Shown: positions 16,934-25,950, counted from the first letter of the stretch. The stretch is DNA of 59,420 nt from Bacillota bacterium (GCA_019420305.1 JAHZHL010000025.1:1-59420), one strand, 5' to 3'. Numbers and translations: made by a program. The notes: generated by a model not told the origin, from the letters alone.

Positions 16934-18100
16934 TTATTCAGTATCCACGGAAGGGTTCTTTTTCTTCAGCGCCATTCGAATCTCCGTGATGACAACCAGA
17001 GCGAAGATGATCAGTCCTACGATGCCCGCGAACGGGTAGAGGAAGTTTACAATCTGGTTAAATGGAATAAAGGATCCGGTAAAAATCCCGATAACCGCCA
17101 TTGCGATATAGATTACCTTCTGCTGCCAGCTTCCTTCTTTCGCGAAGCGCCTTCCCACTACCCAGGAATACCCGGCAATCGAGGAGTAAATCGCGATGGT
17201 GAGAATAATTAATACTACATAGGAGAAGGCGGGAAACATGGCTCTGCATGCAGCAAGGTTGGGAAGCTGCAGCCCACTGTCAATGGTACATAATTTCACC
17301 AGTGACAGCAGCACAATGATCCCGCCGACGTAGATTGTTCCGGTAAAGAAGACGCCGGAGGTAATGCTGGAACCGACTACTTCCTTCTTGTTTTTCATCC
17401 TTTTCGATAATGCGACAAGGAATGGAAAAGCGGTCAGAAGCGTAATTCCGGTATAGTTAAATGCGGTAACGATCGGGTTGTCGATGCCAAGCATGGTTGC
17501 TTTGAGAATTGAACCGTCTGCCAGCAGCTCCGGAACCGCGGCATCCGTTTCTTCGATGGAAGAAAGCGGGTTAATAAGAGCCATAATGGCTACAATTACC
17601 ATGCACGCGAAAATCAGAATGCCGCAGATGCCCAGAATATCCACCAAACGTTCTAAGCCTAGAATTACAGTGACAAAAACAATAACAGCCATGATGCAGG
17701 CGCCGACATAGGGCGAGATTCCCAGATACATATTGAGCGAAGCTCCGCAGCTGGAATAAAGGCCCAGTGCAAAGCCGGCAATCAGAATTGTGCTGAAATA
17801 ATCGAAAAGTTTGCCCACATATTTTCCGCAGTAGAAGGTGTAGGCTTCTGATGCGACTTCAAACTGTTGTCCCCGTCTGTAGATGATAACGCAGTAAATT
17901 CCGATCAGAACAGCTACAAAAATCGGGAGGGTCAATGCCCATTTCGAGCCGTAGGATACAAAGAACTGCAGCGCTTCCTGCCCGGAGGCGGATCCCGCGC
18001 CGATCTGGTAGGAGGCGTATGCTCCGCCTACCGATAGCATTGTTATAATACTGGCTTTTGTTTTTATCGGAGTTCCTTTCTTTTCGAGATTATTTTCCAT
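16934..18100 (-). CDS. YkvI-like integral membrane transporter
   Basis: 388 residues with about ten hydrophobic helices and the N-terminal pattern GGAYASYQIGAGSASGQE, which resembles the YkvI family of the amino-acid/LeuT-fold transporters. No specific ligand can be read from the sequence. Its position in the middle of the catabolic operon implies that it imports the substrate. RBS is AAAGGTG before the ATG. Confidence 0.75.
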   Translation of the reverse strand: MENNLEKKGTPIKTKASIITMLSVGGAYASYQIGAGSASGQEALQFFVSYGSKWALTLPIFVAVLIGIYCVIIYRRGQQFEVASEAYTFYCGKYVGKLFDYFSTILIAGFALGLYSSCGASLNMYLGISPYVGACIMAVIVFVTVILGLERLVDILGICGILIFACMVIVAIMALINPLSSIEETDAAVPELLADGSILKATMLGIDNPIVTAFNYTGITLLTAFPFLVALSKRMKNKKEVVGSSITSGVFFTGTIYVGGIIVLLSLVKLCTIDSGLQLPNLAACRAMFPAFSYVVLIILTIAIYSSIAGYSWVVGRRFAKEGSWQQKVIYIAMAVIGIFTGSFIPFNQIVNFLYPFAGIVGLIIFALVVITEIRMALKKKNPSVDTE

Positions 18101-18137
18101 AATTTCACCTTTTTCTTATATCATGTACAATAACGAG

Positions 18138-19349
18138 TTAAATTTCTGCTGACCAGAGTGAGCACATTGCCGGTCCTCCGCCGACGCAAAGAGAGGCACC
18201 ACCCAAGATATGGCCTTTCCTTTTCATTTCATAGGCCAATGAGACGATCAGGCGGAGACCGGTACATCCAATGGGATGACCTAATGCGATTCCGGAACCG
18301 TTGGTGTTGATTTTATTCAGATCCAGCTCGATACCAAAGCTTTTCTTTAATTCTCTGCCTACACCGAGAAACTGAGCGGCAAAAGCTTCATTTATTTCCC
18401 AATAGTCGATATCATCGAAGGAAAGTCCTGCCATATCCAGACATTTTGGAATTGCTTTTGCGGGACCGATGCCCATAATCTCAGGTTCGACTCCCGCGGA
18501 GCAGATACTCAGAAGCCTGATCATGGGTTTCAATCCCAATTCGTGCGCCTTTTCCTTTGACATGATTATGGCGGCAGCTGCTCCGTCATTGACACCGGAA
18601 GCGTTGGCCGCGGTCACGACCCCACCGTCCTTAAATGCGGGCTTTAATTTTGCCATTTTTTCCAAACTTGCGTCCGGAATCATGTGTTCATCCTTTGCGA
18701 AGAGCGCTGTCCCTTTTTTTGTTTTTATTTCTACCGGGACGATCTCCGCTTCAAAGCTGCCATTTTCATTGGCTGCTGTGGCTCTCTGATGACTGAGCAG
18801 TGCCAGCTGATCGCACTCTTCTCTGGTAATTCCGTATTTTTCAGCGACGTTTTCCGCGGTCAGCCCCATGTGTCCCGGTACCAGACGGTCAACCAGCGCG
18901 TCGGTCAGCATAGCGTCCTCAACTTTTCCCGGCCCCATGCGGTAACCGGATCTGGCCTTGGGAAGCATATAGGGCGCATTGGTCATGCTCTCTACACCGA
19001 CGACCAGGCTGATATCGGTTTTGCCAAGTTGGATATTGCTGGCCGCGATTTCCATAGCCCGCATAGAAGAAGCGCAGTTTTGGTTGATATTTACCGCTCC
19101 GCTCCGGACAGGCAGTCCCGCGCGCATGGCGACCTGTCTTGCGGGGAGTGAACCCTGCATGTGAGGATAAACTTCTCCCATTACGATCTCATCAATCAGT
19201 GAGCCGTCAATTCCCGCCCGGGCGATGGCTTCTTTGGATACGAGCGTGGCAAGCTCCACAGCCTGGATGTCTTTCAGGCTTCCCATGAATTTTCCGATAG
19301 GGGTTCTGCACGCGCTGACTACGACCGCTTCTTTTGTTTCGATACTCAT
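18138..19349 (-). CDS. Thiolase (acetyl-CoA C-acetyltransferase type)
   Basis: 403 residues. The three thiolase catalytic regions are present: nucleophilic Cys in NQNCASSMRA (about residue 91), His in GIALGHPIGCTG and Cys in SLCVGGGP. Length and motifs fit degradative or biosynthetic thiolase II. In this operon it should cleave acetoacetyl-CoA into two acetyl-CoA, returning the acetyl-CoA consumed by the keto-acid cleavage enzyme. The RBS is GAGGTG. Confidence 0.9.
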   Translation of the reverse strand: MSIETKEAVVVSACRTPIGKFMGSLKDIQAVELATLVSKEAIARAGIDGSLIDEIVMGEVYPHMQGSLPARQVAMRAGLPVRSGAVNINQNCASSMRAMEIAASNIQLGKTDISLVVGVESMTNAPYMLPKARSGYRMGPGKVEDAMLTDALVDRLVPGHMGLTAENVAEKYGITREECDQLALLSHQRATAANENGSFEAEIVPVEIKTKKGTALFAKDEHMIPDASLEKMAKLKPAFKDGGVVTAANASGVNDGAAAAIIMSKEKAHELGLKPMIRLLSICSAGVEPEIMGIGPAKAIPKCLDMAGLSFDDIDYWEINEAFAAQFLGVGRELKKSFGIELDLNKINTNGSGIALGHPIGCTGLRLIVSLAYEMKRKGHILGGASLCVGGGPAMCSLWSAEI

Positions 19350-19367
19350 AATTTCACCTCCTGTTCG

Positions 19368-20201
19368 TTATCGTTTCTTTAAACCCAGTATTTCGCGCGC
19401 TTCATCCGGGGTAGCTGTTTTGTTTCCTGCAGTTGTTACAATGTTAACGGCTCTTGTGACTAACTGGGCGTTGGATTTAGCCAGTTCCGTCGCGCTGTAC
19501 ATGACGTTGTCTTCCATCCCCACTCTTAAATGACCGCCTAGGGCGACTGCTGCCAGCATGATGGGTACATGTCCTTTTCCGATTCCTAGCGCGGACCAAG
19601 TGGATCCTTCCGGAATCAGACTTTTTAAATAAACCAGGTTTTCTACAGTAGCGGCGGAACCACCTGCTGCGCCCAGTACGAACTGATAATGAAGCGGAGC
19701 CTTTAATACATCTTTTTTTAAGTAGTACAGAGAATTGTAGATCATCCCTGCGTCAAAAATTTCGATTTCCGGTTTGGTCTGGGTTTCCTGCATGAGCAGC
19801 CCCAGTTTTTCCAAAAATGCGGGGTGGTTGACGAATACACTGCTGTGCATCCAGTTCATGCTGCCGCAGTCAAAGGATGCCAGATCCGGTTTGAGGCTTT
19901 TGATGTGCGCCATGCGGGTTTCATCGGTGGAAACCACGTCGCCGCTGGTTGTCAGGTTGATTACGATATCACATTTTTCTTTGATAAGACCGACGGTTTC
20001 CTCAAATTTTTCTTTGCTCATGGTGCCTTTCCCTTCATCGTCTCTCATGTGGAGATGGCAAATAGCGGCGCCTGCCTGGTAACATTCGAAGACATCCTCA
20101 GCGATTTCTTTTGGTGTCAGGGGAATGTTGGGGTTGTTTTCCTTTGTGGGCCACGCTCCGGTGGGAGCGACTGTAACAATAGTCTTTTTTACTTCTGCCA
20201 T
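19368..20201 (-). CDS. Beta-keto acid cleavage enzyme (BKACE family)
   Basis: 277 residues, a TIM-barrel zinc enzyme. The Zn ligands appear as HLHMRD (about residues 49-54) and a glutamate in RVGMEDN near the C-terminus. The family converts a beta-keto acid plus acetyl-CoA into acetoacetate plus an acyl-CoA. In the lysine-fermentation member Kce a glutamate in the N-terminal TGAE segment binds the substrate amine; here the segment reads TGAW, so a different keto acid is expected. Lies 18 bp before the thiolase and is translationally well placed. Confidence 0.85.
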   Translation of the reverse strand: MAEVKKTIVTVAPTGAWPTKENNPNIPLTPKEIAEDVFECYQAGAAICHLHMRDDEGKGTMSKEKFEETVGLIKEKCDIVINLTTSGDVVSTDETRMAHIKSLKPDLASFDCGSMNWMHSSVFVNHPAFLEKLGLLMQETQTKPEIEIFDAGMIYNSLYYLKKDVLKAPLHYQFVLGAAGGSAATVENLVYLKSLIPEGSTWSALGIGKGHVPIMLAAVALGGHLRVGMEDNVMYSATELAKSNAQLVTRAVNIVTTAGNKTATPDEAREILGLKKR

Positions 20202-20219
20202 AACGCAAAACCTCCTTTC

Positions 20220-21551
20220 TTACAGATATTTGCTGAATTCTTTCTCTGTCTGTATAAGTGCCAGCTCGAACCGTTCCAACAGAAGATCGATTTCCTTCTG
20301 TGTAACTTCAAAACACGGACCCATCAGCGTTCCGTCGCCGCCCTGACCTTTATCAAATTTGCTGGCCGGGTTGATCATCAGGCCGAGGTGCTGGGCGTTC
20401 TGGTTCATTGTGCCGGTAAAATTCAAGACCGGATCAAAGTACTCTTTTGTGTCTTTATTCTTGACAAATTCAACGCCAATCATCAACCCTTTTCCTCGGA
20501 CATCTCCCATGGACCAGTGTTTGTCCGCCATTTCCACAAGCCTGCTTTTCATGTAATCTCCCATTTTAACAACATTGGCGAAGAGATTTTCTTTCTCCAT
20601 AATTTCCAGGGTTTTGATAACGACTGTGGAAGCGACCGGGTTTCCTGCCCAGGTAAAGCCGGGCGTGAAGTGCTTCTTTTCCTTAATGGGTTCGGCCACC
20701 TTTTCTGTTGTGCAGACCGCGCCTACCGGAAAATATCCGCCGCCCAGCGCTTTCGCGAGTACCAGAATATCCGGCTGCACGCCATAGTGATCCAGCGCCC
20801 GCATCTTTCCGGTTCTGCCGCTGCCGCACATAACTTCATCGGCGATCAGGAGAACATCATACTTATCGCAGATCTCCCGGATTTTCTGATAGTATCCGTC
20901 CGGCGGAGTTATTGCCGCCAGTGTGGTTCCGCCAATCGTTTCACAGATAAACGCGGCAACATTATCCGGTCCCTGACAGAGGATTTCGTTTTCCAACGCC
21001 TGCGCGCATTCAAAGCCGCACTTCCCGCACTCTTTCCCATACCAGCACCGATAACAGTAGGGAGGAGGAATATGACCGTCATTTCTCAGATACGGAGTGT
21101 AGTCATATCGTCTGGCGATATTGCCGCCCCAGGACAGCGTTTCCATGGAATACCCATGGTATCCCATCCAGCGTCCGATAATTTTGTATTTGGAGGACTT
21201 TCCCTGCCACAGCCAGTGGACTCTGGCGATTTTTGCGGCGATCTCTGTAGCCTCTGTGCCGCCGGAAACCATAAAGATCCGATCCATTTTGGATGCTTCC
21301 GCCAGCTTGCTGCAGGCCTCCTCCTGAGCGGTTGTAATCGAAACGTAGCGGAGGGAATGCGCCATCTTTTGATACTGTTCGTAGATGGCTTGCGCCATAT
21401 CCTCACGGGCGTAACTCAGACTGTTGCTGATAGAGCCGGATGATCCATCCAGATACTCCTTACCGTCGACATCATAAAGATATACTCCTTTGCTGTGGGT
21501 CAGCCTGGGAAACCTGGTTTCCCAGTCAAAATGCAATACATGATCTTCCAT
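20220..21551 (-). CDS. Class III aminotransferase
   Basis: 443 residues, PLP-dependent fold type I, subgroup II. PLP-binding signature LLIADEVMCGSGRTG and the Schiff-base lysine in LAKALGGG are visible. A cysteine-rich stretch (YCYRCWYGKECGKCGFEC) near residues 165-182 is seen in some clostridial omega-amino acid aminotransferases. The start at 21551 is chosen for GAGAGG just upstream; an in-frame GTG 10 codons earlier is less likely. Works on a terminal or beta amine, probably with pyruvate or 2-oxoglutarate as acceptor. Confidence 0.85.
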   Translation of the reverse strand: MEDHVLHFDWETRFPRLTHSKGVYLYDVDGKEYLDGSSGSISNSLSYAREDMAQAIYEQYQKMAHSLRYVSITTAQEEACSKLAEASKMDRIFMVSGGTEATEIAAKIARVHWLWQGKSSKYKIIGRWMGYHGYSMETLSWGGNIARRYDYTPYLRNDGHIPPPYCYRCWYGKECGKCGFECAQALENEILCQGPDNVAAFICETIGGTTLAAITPPDGYYQKIREICDKYDVLLIADEVMCGSGRTGKMRALDHYGVQPDILVLAKALGGGYFPVGAVCTTEKVAEPIKEKKHFTPGFTWAGNPVASTVVIKTLEIMEKENLFANVVKMGDYMKSRLVEMADKHWSMGDVRGKGLMIGVEFVKNKDTKEYFDPVLNFTGTMNQNAQHLGLMINPASKFDKGQGGDGTLMGPCFEVTQKEIDLLLERFELALIQTEKEFSKYL

Positions 21552-21604
21552 ATAAATTTCCTCTCTTTCTTTTTGTGTCACCTGCCTGTCTTTCGGAGAA
21601 CCTT

Positions 21605-22951
21605 TCAGACAACCTGTTTCATATCTGCGAAAGAATCTTCGGCAGCCTTAATTGCGAAATGGATATCCTCATCTGTCATAACTGTAGATAGCGCCCATGA
21701 ACCTCTCGGAGCCACATAAAGCCCGCGGTTTACCAGTTCCAAGTGGAACAATTTGTTCAGCCTTTCATCGGGAGGGATGGACTCCTGGTAATTTTCCGGG
21801 GCCTTGAACACAAAATGTACATGCAGCAAGGAACCCCAATGAGTTACAGACGCGGGGATGTGATGTTTTTCGATCGCTGCTTTGATTCCTTCCGCCAGTC
21901 GATCTCCCATAGCATTGAGACGGTCTGCGGCAGACTGGTCATACATGTCAAGGGAGGCGATACCGCCGGCCATAACCGGTCGGGCGCCATTAAAGGTACC
22001 GCTGTGGGTCAGCCTGGCGTCAAATCCGCCGCTGAAAACCTTCATAATATCTTCCCTGCCTCCTACTGCGCCTACTGGAAGTCCACCGCCGATAATCTTG
22101 CCCATTGCGGTCAGATCCGGGAGGATACCTTCGATTTTCTGCGCACCGCCCTCAGATAGTCTCAGGGACTGAACTTCATCGAAAATAAGGAGAACCCCAT
22201 ATTTTTCTGTTAATTCCCGCAGCCCTTTCAGATAACCCGATTTCGGTGTTATGAATCCTGCGGATCCCATAAGAGGCTCAACAATGAGACAGGCGATTTT
22301 TCCATGATGCTGTTTCAGGATGCTTTCGACTGCGCCCAGGTCATTGAAAGGCGCAAAGACCACATCTTCACCCACTTTGTGAGGAATTCCGTCGCTGTCA
22401 GGAACCGGTTCCGGATGATACGTCATGCCATTGGTCAGGCGGGAAGGAGCGAAATTGTATTCAAAGGCATCGTAAGTACCGTGGTATCCGCCCTCCATTT
22501 TAATAACTATATCTCTGCCTGTGATAGCTCTGGCGGCTCGGACAGCAAACATAGCGGCCTCTGTGCCGGAATTGCAGAATCTCACCATATCCACGCCGGG
22601 AACTCTGCGGCAAATAACTCCGCCCAGTTCTGCCTGTTCGGGAAGTACGGCTGTTACAGCACTGCCTTTTTCCATTGCTGACATAACCTTTTCCTGAATT
22701 TTGGGGTGGGAATGTCCATGCAGCATGGATGTGTAGTTGTTGATAAAATCCTTGAATTTGTTTCCGTCAACATCTTTGAGGATGGTTCCTGCGGCCGATT
22801 CTATGTACATCGGGTGGGGATACATATTGACTGCGGAGCGGGTTTCACCTCCCGGCAGAATTTTTTGAGCCTGTTGGTACAGTTCCATTCCCCTGGGTGT
22901 TCTGGCGTTGAATTCTTTTGCCATTTCCTCATATCTTGTCGCTATATCCAT
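21605..22951 (-). CDS. Class III aminotransferase, beta-amino-acid / GSA-aminomutase-like
   Basis: 448 residues. It resembles glutamate-1-semialdehyde aminomutase and, more closely in its N-terminal PGGETRSAV and GHSHP segments, the beta-phenylalanine aminotransferases. The PLP site includes LLIFDEVQSLR and lysine in AMGKIIGGG. No other heme genes are near, so a heme role is unlikely. A beta-amino acid aminotransferase would give exactly the beta-keto acid needed by the BKACE. Start ATG 22951 has AAGGAG upstream. First gene after the sigma-54 promoter. Confidence 0.82.
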   Translation of the reverse strand: MDIATRYEEMAKEFNARTPRGMELYQQAQKILPGGETRSAVNMYPHPMYIESAAGTILKDVDGNKFKDFINNYTSMLHGHSHPKIQEKVMSAMEKGSAVTAVLPEQAELGGVICRRVPGVDMVRFCNSGTEAAMFAVRAARAITGRDIVIKMEGGYHGTYDAFEYNFAPSRLTNGMTYHPEPVPDSDGIPHKVGEDVVFAPFNDLGAVESILKQHHGKIACLIVEPLMGSAGFITPKSGYLKGLRELTEKYGVLLIFDEVQSLRLSEGGAQKIEGILPDLTAMGKIIGGGLPVGAVGGREDIMKVFSGGFDARLTHSGTFNGARPVMAGGIASLDMYDQSAADRLNAMGDRLAEGIKAAIEKHHIPASVTHWGSLLHVHFVFKAPENYQESIPPDERLNKLFHLELVNRGLYVAPRGSWALSTVMTDEDIHFAIKAAEDSFADMKQVV

Positions 22952-23011
22952 CAAAAAACTCCTTCTTCATAAATAGTGAAAAGATCTTTTCCTGTGCACA
23001 CTTTCTATATA

Positions 23012-23028
23012 CGCAACTGTCGTGCCAA
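23012..23028 (-). promoter_or_regulatory. Sigma-54 (-24/-12) promoter of the catabolic operon
   Basis: On the minus strand TTGGCACGACAGTTGCG matches the sigma-54 consensus (TGGCACG-N4-TTGC) at all core positions, including GG and GC ten nucleotides apart. It lies about 60 bp before the first gene. Confidence 0.88.
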
Positions 23029-23077
23029 CACAAAAAACCACGAGTTTCAACGTTTTTACGATGTTGAATTTTTAGGA

Positions 23078-23186
23078 ATGTCAAATATGACATAGAAAAT
23101 GTTTTTTGTCTGCCATATTTGACATGACTCTGGGATTCTGACCTTAGCACCGCTTTTTCTGAAGAGTTATATGTCATATTTGACAT
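23078..23186. promoter_or_regulatory. Three activator sites (ATGTCA-N4-TGACAT)
   Basis: Copies lie at 23078-23093 (perfect arms), 23110-23125 (two mismatches) and 23171-23186 (perfect; arms extend to 10 bp over 23167-23190). They sit 50-160 bp upstream of the -24/-12 element, as enhancer sites for a sigma-54 activator should. The third overlaps the -35 of the activator's own promoter. Confidence 0.8.
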
Positions 23187-23208
23187 ATAACTGAAACCGG
23201 AGTATAAT
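23180..23208 (+). promoter_or_regulatory. Sigma-A promoter of the sigma-54 activator gene
   Basis: Perfect consensus: TTGACA, a 17-bp spacer, then TATAAT. The -35 is inside activator site 3, so bound activator should repress its own synthesis. Confidence 0.85.
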
Positions 23209-23278
23209 GGCGCAATGAAGATTTGAAGAAAATAGAAGATACAGATAATAATTAAATGCGCAATAAAGAGGTGGGACT

Positions 23279-25045
23279 ATGAAGGAACTGTTAGAATGGT
23301 TTGAGCAAAACACAGAAAAGGGCCCTGAACGGAAGGTGTCCGGTGAGGATGCGGCTTTGGCGGAATTATTTTCACTGACCTGTTCCAGTCATAATATCCG
23401 ATATGAGATGATCCTGCTGATTAATTCTTCCGGATTTATCATCAATGCGCTTGGAGATACCCTGCAAAGCATTCCTTTGCTGACAGGCCGAAAGTTGCTG
23501 CCGGAAATTTTTGATTCCTGTCCTTTTGAGATGATCCGTATAACAAATTCTCTTGGCTGCACGATTGTTTCGACATATCATCTGGGGGCTCGCAGTATTT
23601 TGGAAAGTATCAGCAAATCCATTGAAGATGTTATGCGGATTCTCAATAAAGCGCAGCAGGAAACAAGGCATATATTGAACTGCCTGGATTACCTGAATTC
23701 CGCTATTTCTATCTTTGACAAGAACGCGAACCTGTTATATACAAACAGGAATTTTTGCGCGTTGTTTCATATTGACGATCCAGCCAGTGTCCTGGGGATG
23801 AATATTGAAGATATTATGAGCAAGTATGGCATTGCTATCAGCGCCCGGGATACAAAAAGCTCACATTTAAAAATGATGGACGTTTTAAAAAGCGGTGAAG
23901 AGGAGATCAACCTGGAAAGGCTGTTGGAATCGAAATACAGTCCGAACCCGATTCAGCTTGTAGAAAATGATATCCTGCCTATCTTTGATGAGAAAAAAGA
24001 GGTCATAGGGGTTATTGACATTTTTCGTTCCTACCATCAGGAATTCCAGCGAACGAAAAAATTTATTGCCTTATCGGCAATCTATACCTTTAATGATATT
24101 ATCCACAAAAGCAAGGTTATTGACGAACAGATTGCCCTGGCAAAGAAGATGGCGGTCAGCGGCAGTACCGTGCTGATATCCGGGGAAAGCGGGGTGGGAA
24201 AGGAGCTCTTTGCGCAGTCCATTCATAATCACAGCAATAGGCGCAACAATCCTTTTGTAGCTCTGAACTGCGCAAGCTTCCCATCTGAATTGATTGCCAG
24301 TGAGTTGTTCGGCTATGAAGCCGGAGCTTTTACGGATGCTTCTAAAAAAGGTCATATGGGAAAATTCGAACTGGCAAACAGCGGGACGCTCTTTCTGGAT
24401 GAGATTAGTGAGTTGCCCTACGATTCGCAATCCAAGCTGCTGCGGGTGCTGGAAACCTGGGTGATATCACGCCTTGGAGGAACCAAAGAAATTCCTGTGG
24501 ATGTGCGTCTCATTGCGGCTTCCAATAAAGATCTGAAAAGTATGGTGGAAAAAGGCTTGTTTCGGGAGGATCTTTATTATCGGCTTAATTCCCTGACGTT
24601 GCGAATCCCTCCCCTGCGCCAGCGTCCTGATGATATTGCGCTTCTGGCAGACTTTTTTCTGAAACAGTCCGCCCGGCAGAATGCCCATAAACCAAAAAAA
24701 CTGCGGGCAGACGCTTTGGGGGCGCTCCAGGGGCATGACTGGCCGGGGAATGTAAGAGAATTAAAAAATGTTATGACTGCGATCACCATATTATCAAAAG
24801 ATGATGTGATTACCGCTGACACCATTAAAAAATACGGATTTTCTAATGGTGTGGTCAATACGCCAATTTATGACGGCCCTTCTGAAGAGAAGATTTCCTC
24901 AATTAAGCGCGAGATCTCCCGGCAGTATGCCAAACTCCTGACAGAGTCCCTTCTGTTAGCCAATGGAAACAAGAGGAGAGCCGCAGGGATGATTGGCGTA
25001 TCAGTGAGAACCTTTTACAGAATGTTAGATAAATATGTGAAGTGA
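23279..25045 (+). CDS. Sigma-54-dependent PAS/AAA+ transcriptional activator
   Basis: 588 residues. An N-terminal sensory region (about 1-130) of unclear fold is followed by a PAS domain (about 140-255). The AAA+ domain (about 265-500) carries Walker A GESGVGKE near 300, Walker B GTLFLDEI and the sensor residues LLRVLE and WPGNVREL. The sigma-54 contact loop reads GAFTDA instead of canonical GAFTGA. A Fis-type helix-turn-helix is at the C-terminus (NKRRAAGMIGVSVRTFYRML). It is divergent from the catabolic operon and should activate the -24/-12 promoter through the ATGTCA palindromes when its ligand is present. RBS GAGGTGGG. Confidence 0.9.
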   Translation: MKELLEWFEQNTEKGPERKVSGEDAALAELFSLTCSSHNIRYEMILLINSSGFIINALGDTLQSIPLLTGRKLLPEIFDSCPFEMIRITNSLGCTIVSTYHLGARSILESISKSIEDVMRILNKAQQETRHILNCLDYLNSAISIFDKNANLLYTNRNFCALFHIDDPASVLGMNIEDIMSKYGIAISARDTKSSHLKMMDVLKSGEEEINLERLLESKYSPNPIQLVENDILPIFDEKKEVIGVIDIFRSYHQEFQRTKKFIALSAIYTFNDIIHKSKVIDEQIALAKKMAVSGSTVLISGESGVGKELFAQSIHNHSNRRNNPFVALNCASFPSELIASELFGYEAGAFTDASKKGHMGKFELANSGTLFLDEISELPYDSQSKLLRVLETWVISRLGGTKEIPVDVRLIAASNKDLKSMVEKGLFREDLYYRLNSLTLRIPPLRQRPDDIALLADFFLKQSARQNAHKPKKLRADALGALQGHDWPGNVRELKNVMTAITILSKDDVITADTIKKYGFSNGVVNTPIYDGPSEEKISSIKREISRQYAKLLTESLLLANGNKRRAAGMIGVSVRTFYRMLDKYVK

Positions 25046-25058
25046 TCTGCCGGAGCCT

Positions 25059-25817
25059 TTACGCTAAAACCAGATTTACATTGGCGGACTCAAATTCCGC
25101 GGCCAGTTCCGCGTTAAGATTCCGATCCGTAATGACAAGATCGATGGCGGTAATCGGGCATATGTGGGCGAGAACATCCCGCCCGAACTTGCTGTGATCC
25201 ACTACCAGAATCACTTCTTTCGCTTTTTCTACCACTTTTTTGCGAACCAGAGCCTCTTCAATATTGTAATCAGACAGTCCCCTCTCCAGCGTCAGACCGC
25301 CTCCGCCGATAATGGCCTTGCTGATCTGAAAATTTTCCAGTTCAAACATCGTAAGGGCTCCGGAAACGGACCCTTCCCCATGCCGTACCTTTCCACCGAT
25401 TACATAGATATCAAAATCCGTGTCCATCAGCTCGTTAACAACATGGATGGAGTTGGTAATTACGGTAAGATTCCGTTTTTCCTTCAGAGCTTTGGCAACC
25501 TGCAGCGTGGTTGTTCCGACTTCCAGCAGGATCGAATCGCCATCTTTAATAAAGTCCGCGCATTTTTTGGCGATTTCCGCTTTTTCCGCGAGATTGCGGG
25601 AAAGCCGATCCGATGTAGCCGGTTCTTTGGCTTCCGGAGCCATAAGGGTCGCTCCTCCATAGATTTTCTTTATAATTCCTTCTTTCTCCAGATGATTCAG
25701 ATCCCGCCTTGCCGTTTCGATGGAAATATCAAATAGTGAAACGATCTGGTCGATTTTGATAATTTCATGCTCCTGCAGGTATTCGATCAGTTTATTGTAA
25801 CGTTCTTGTGGAAGCAT
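25059..25817 (-). CDS. DeoR/GlpR-family transcriptional regulator
   Basis: 252 residues. The N-terminal winged helix contains ISIETARRDLNHLEKEGIIKKIYGGA, the DeoR signature; the C-terminal sugar-phosphate-isomerase-like sensor domain has EVGTTTLQVA and IGGGGLT/DYNIEEA. The family usually binds a phosphorylated metabolite. Start ATG 25817 is chosen for GGAGGGG upstream. It is divergent from the saccharopine dehydrogenase-like gene, so it may control the phosphonate-type locus to its right. Confidence 0.87.
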   Translation of the reverse strand: MLPQERYNKLIEYLQEHEIIKIDQIVSLFDISIETARRDLNHLEKEGIIKKIYGGATLMAPEAKEPATSDRLSRNLAEKAEIAKKCADFIKDGDSILLEVGTTTLQVAKALKEKRNLTVITNSIHVVNELMDTDFDIYVIGGKVRHGEGSVSGALTMFELENFQISKAIIGGGGLTLERGLSDYNIEEALVRKKVVEKAKEVILVVDHSKFGRDVLAHICPITAIDLVITDRNLNAELAAEFESANVNLVLA

Positions 25818-25921
25818 AGCTGTCCCCTCCTTTTGCGTCCTTACAGTATAACAGAAAAAAAGAAACATGACAATATTATTACTAACTTTTGAAGAAAAAA
25901 TAAAAAAGTTGCAAAAAAGTG

Positions 25922-25950
25922 TTTACAAAAATGCAAAGATATAGTAATAT
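25922..25950 (+). promoter_or_regulatory. Sigma-A promoter of the saccharopine dehydrogenase-like gene
   Basis: TTTACA, a 17-bp spacer, then TAATAT, with AT-rich flanks. It lies in the space shared with the DeoR gene. Confidence 0.6.

Noticed and set aside
19824..21443. A 539-codon plus-strand ORF across the aminotransferase and BKACE genes
   Set aside because: Low-complexity antisense frame spanning two real genes; no RBS.
21605..22951. Annotation as hemL (glutamate-1-semialdehyde aminomutase)
   Set aside because: No heme genes nearby, catabolic operon context, and N-terminal segments closer to beta-amino acid aminotransferases.
11223..22951. Classic lysine fermentation (kam/kal/kdd/kce) cluster
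   Set aside because: Aminomutases and the diaminohexanoate dehydrogenase are absent, and the BKACE lacks the Kce glutamate.
22994..23020. Further copy of the bipartite motif (GTGCACAC near TATACGCAA)
   Set aside because: The half-motifs lie in the wrong orientation and spacing; the TTGCG belongs to the sigma-54 element.
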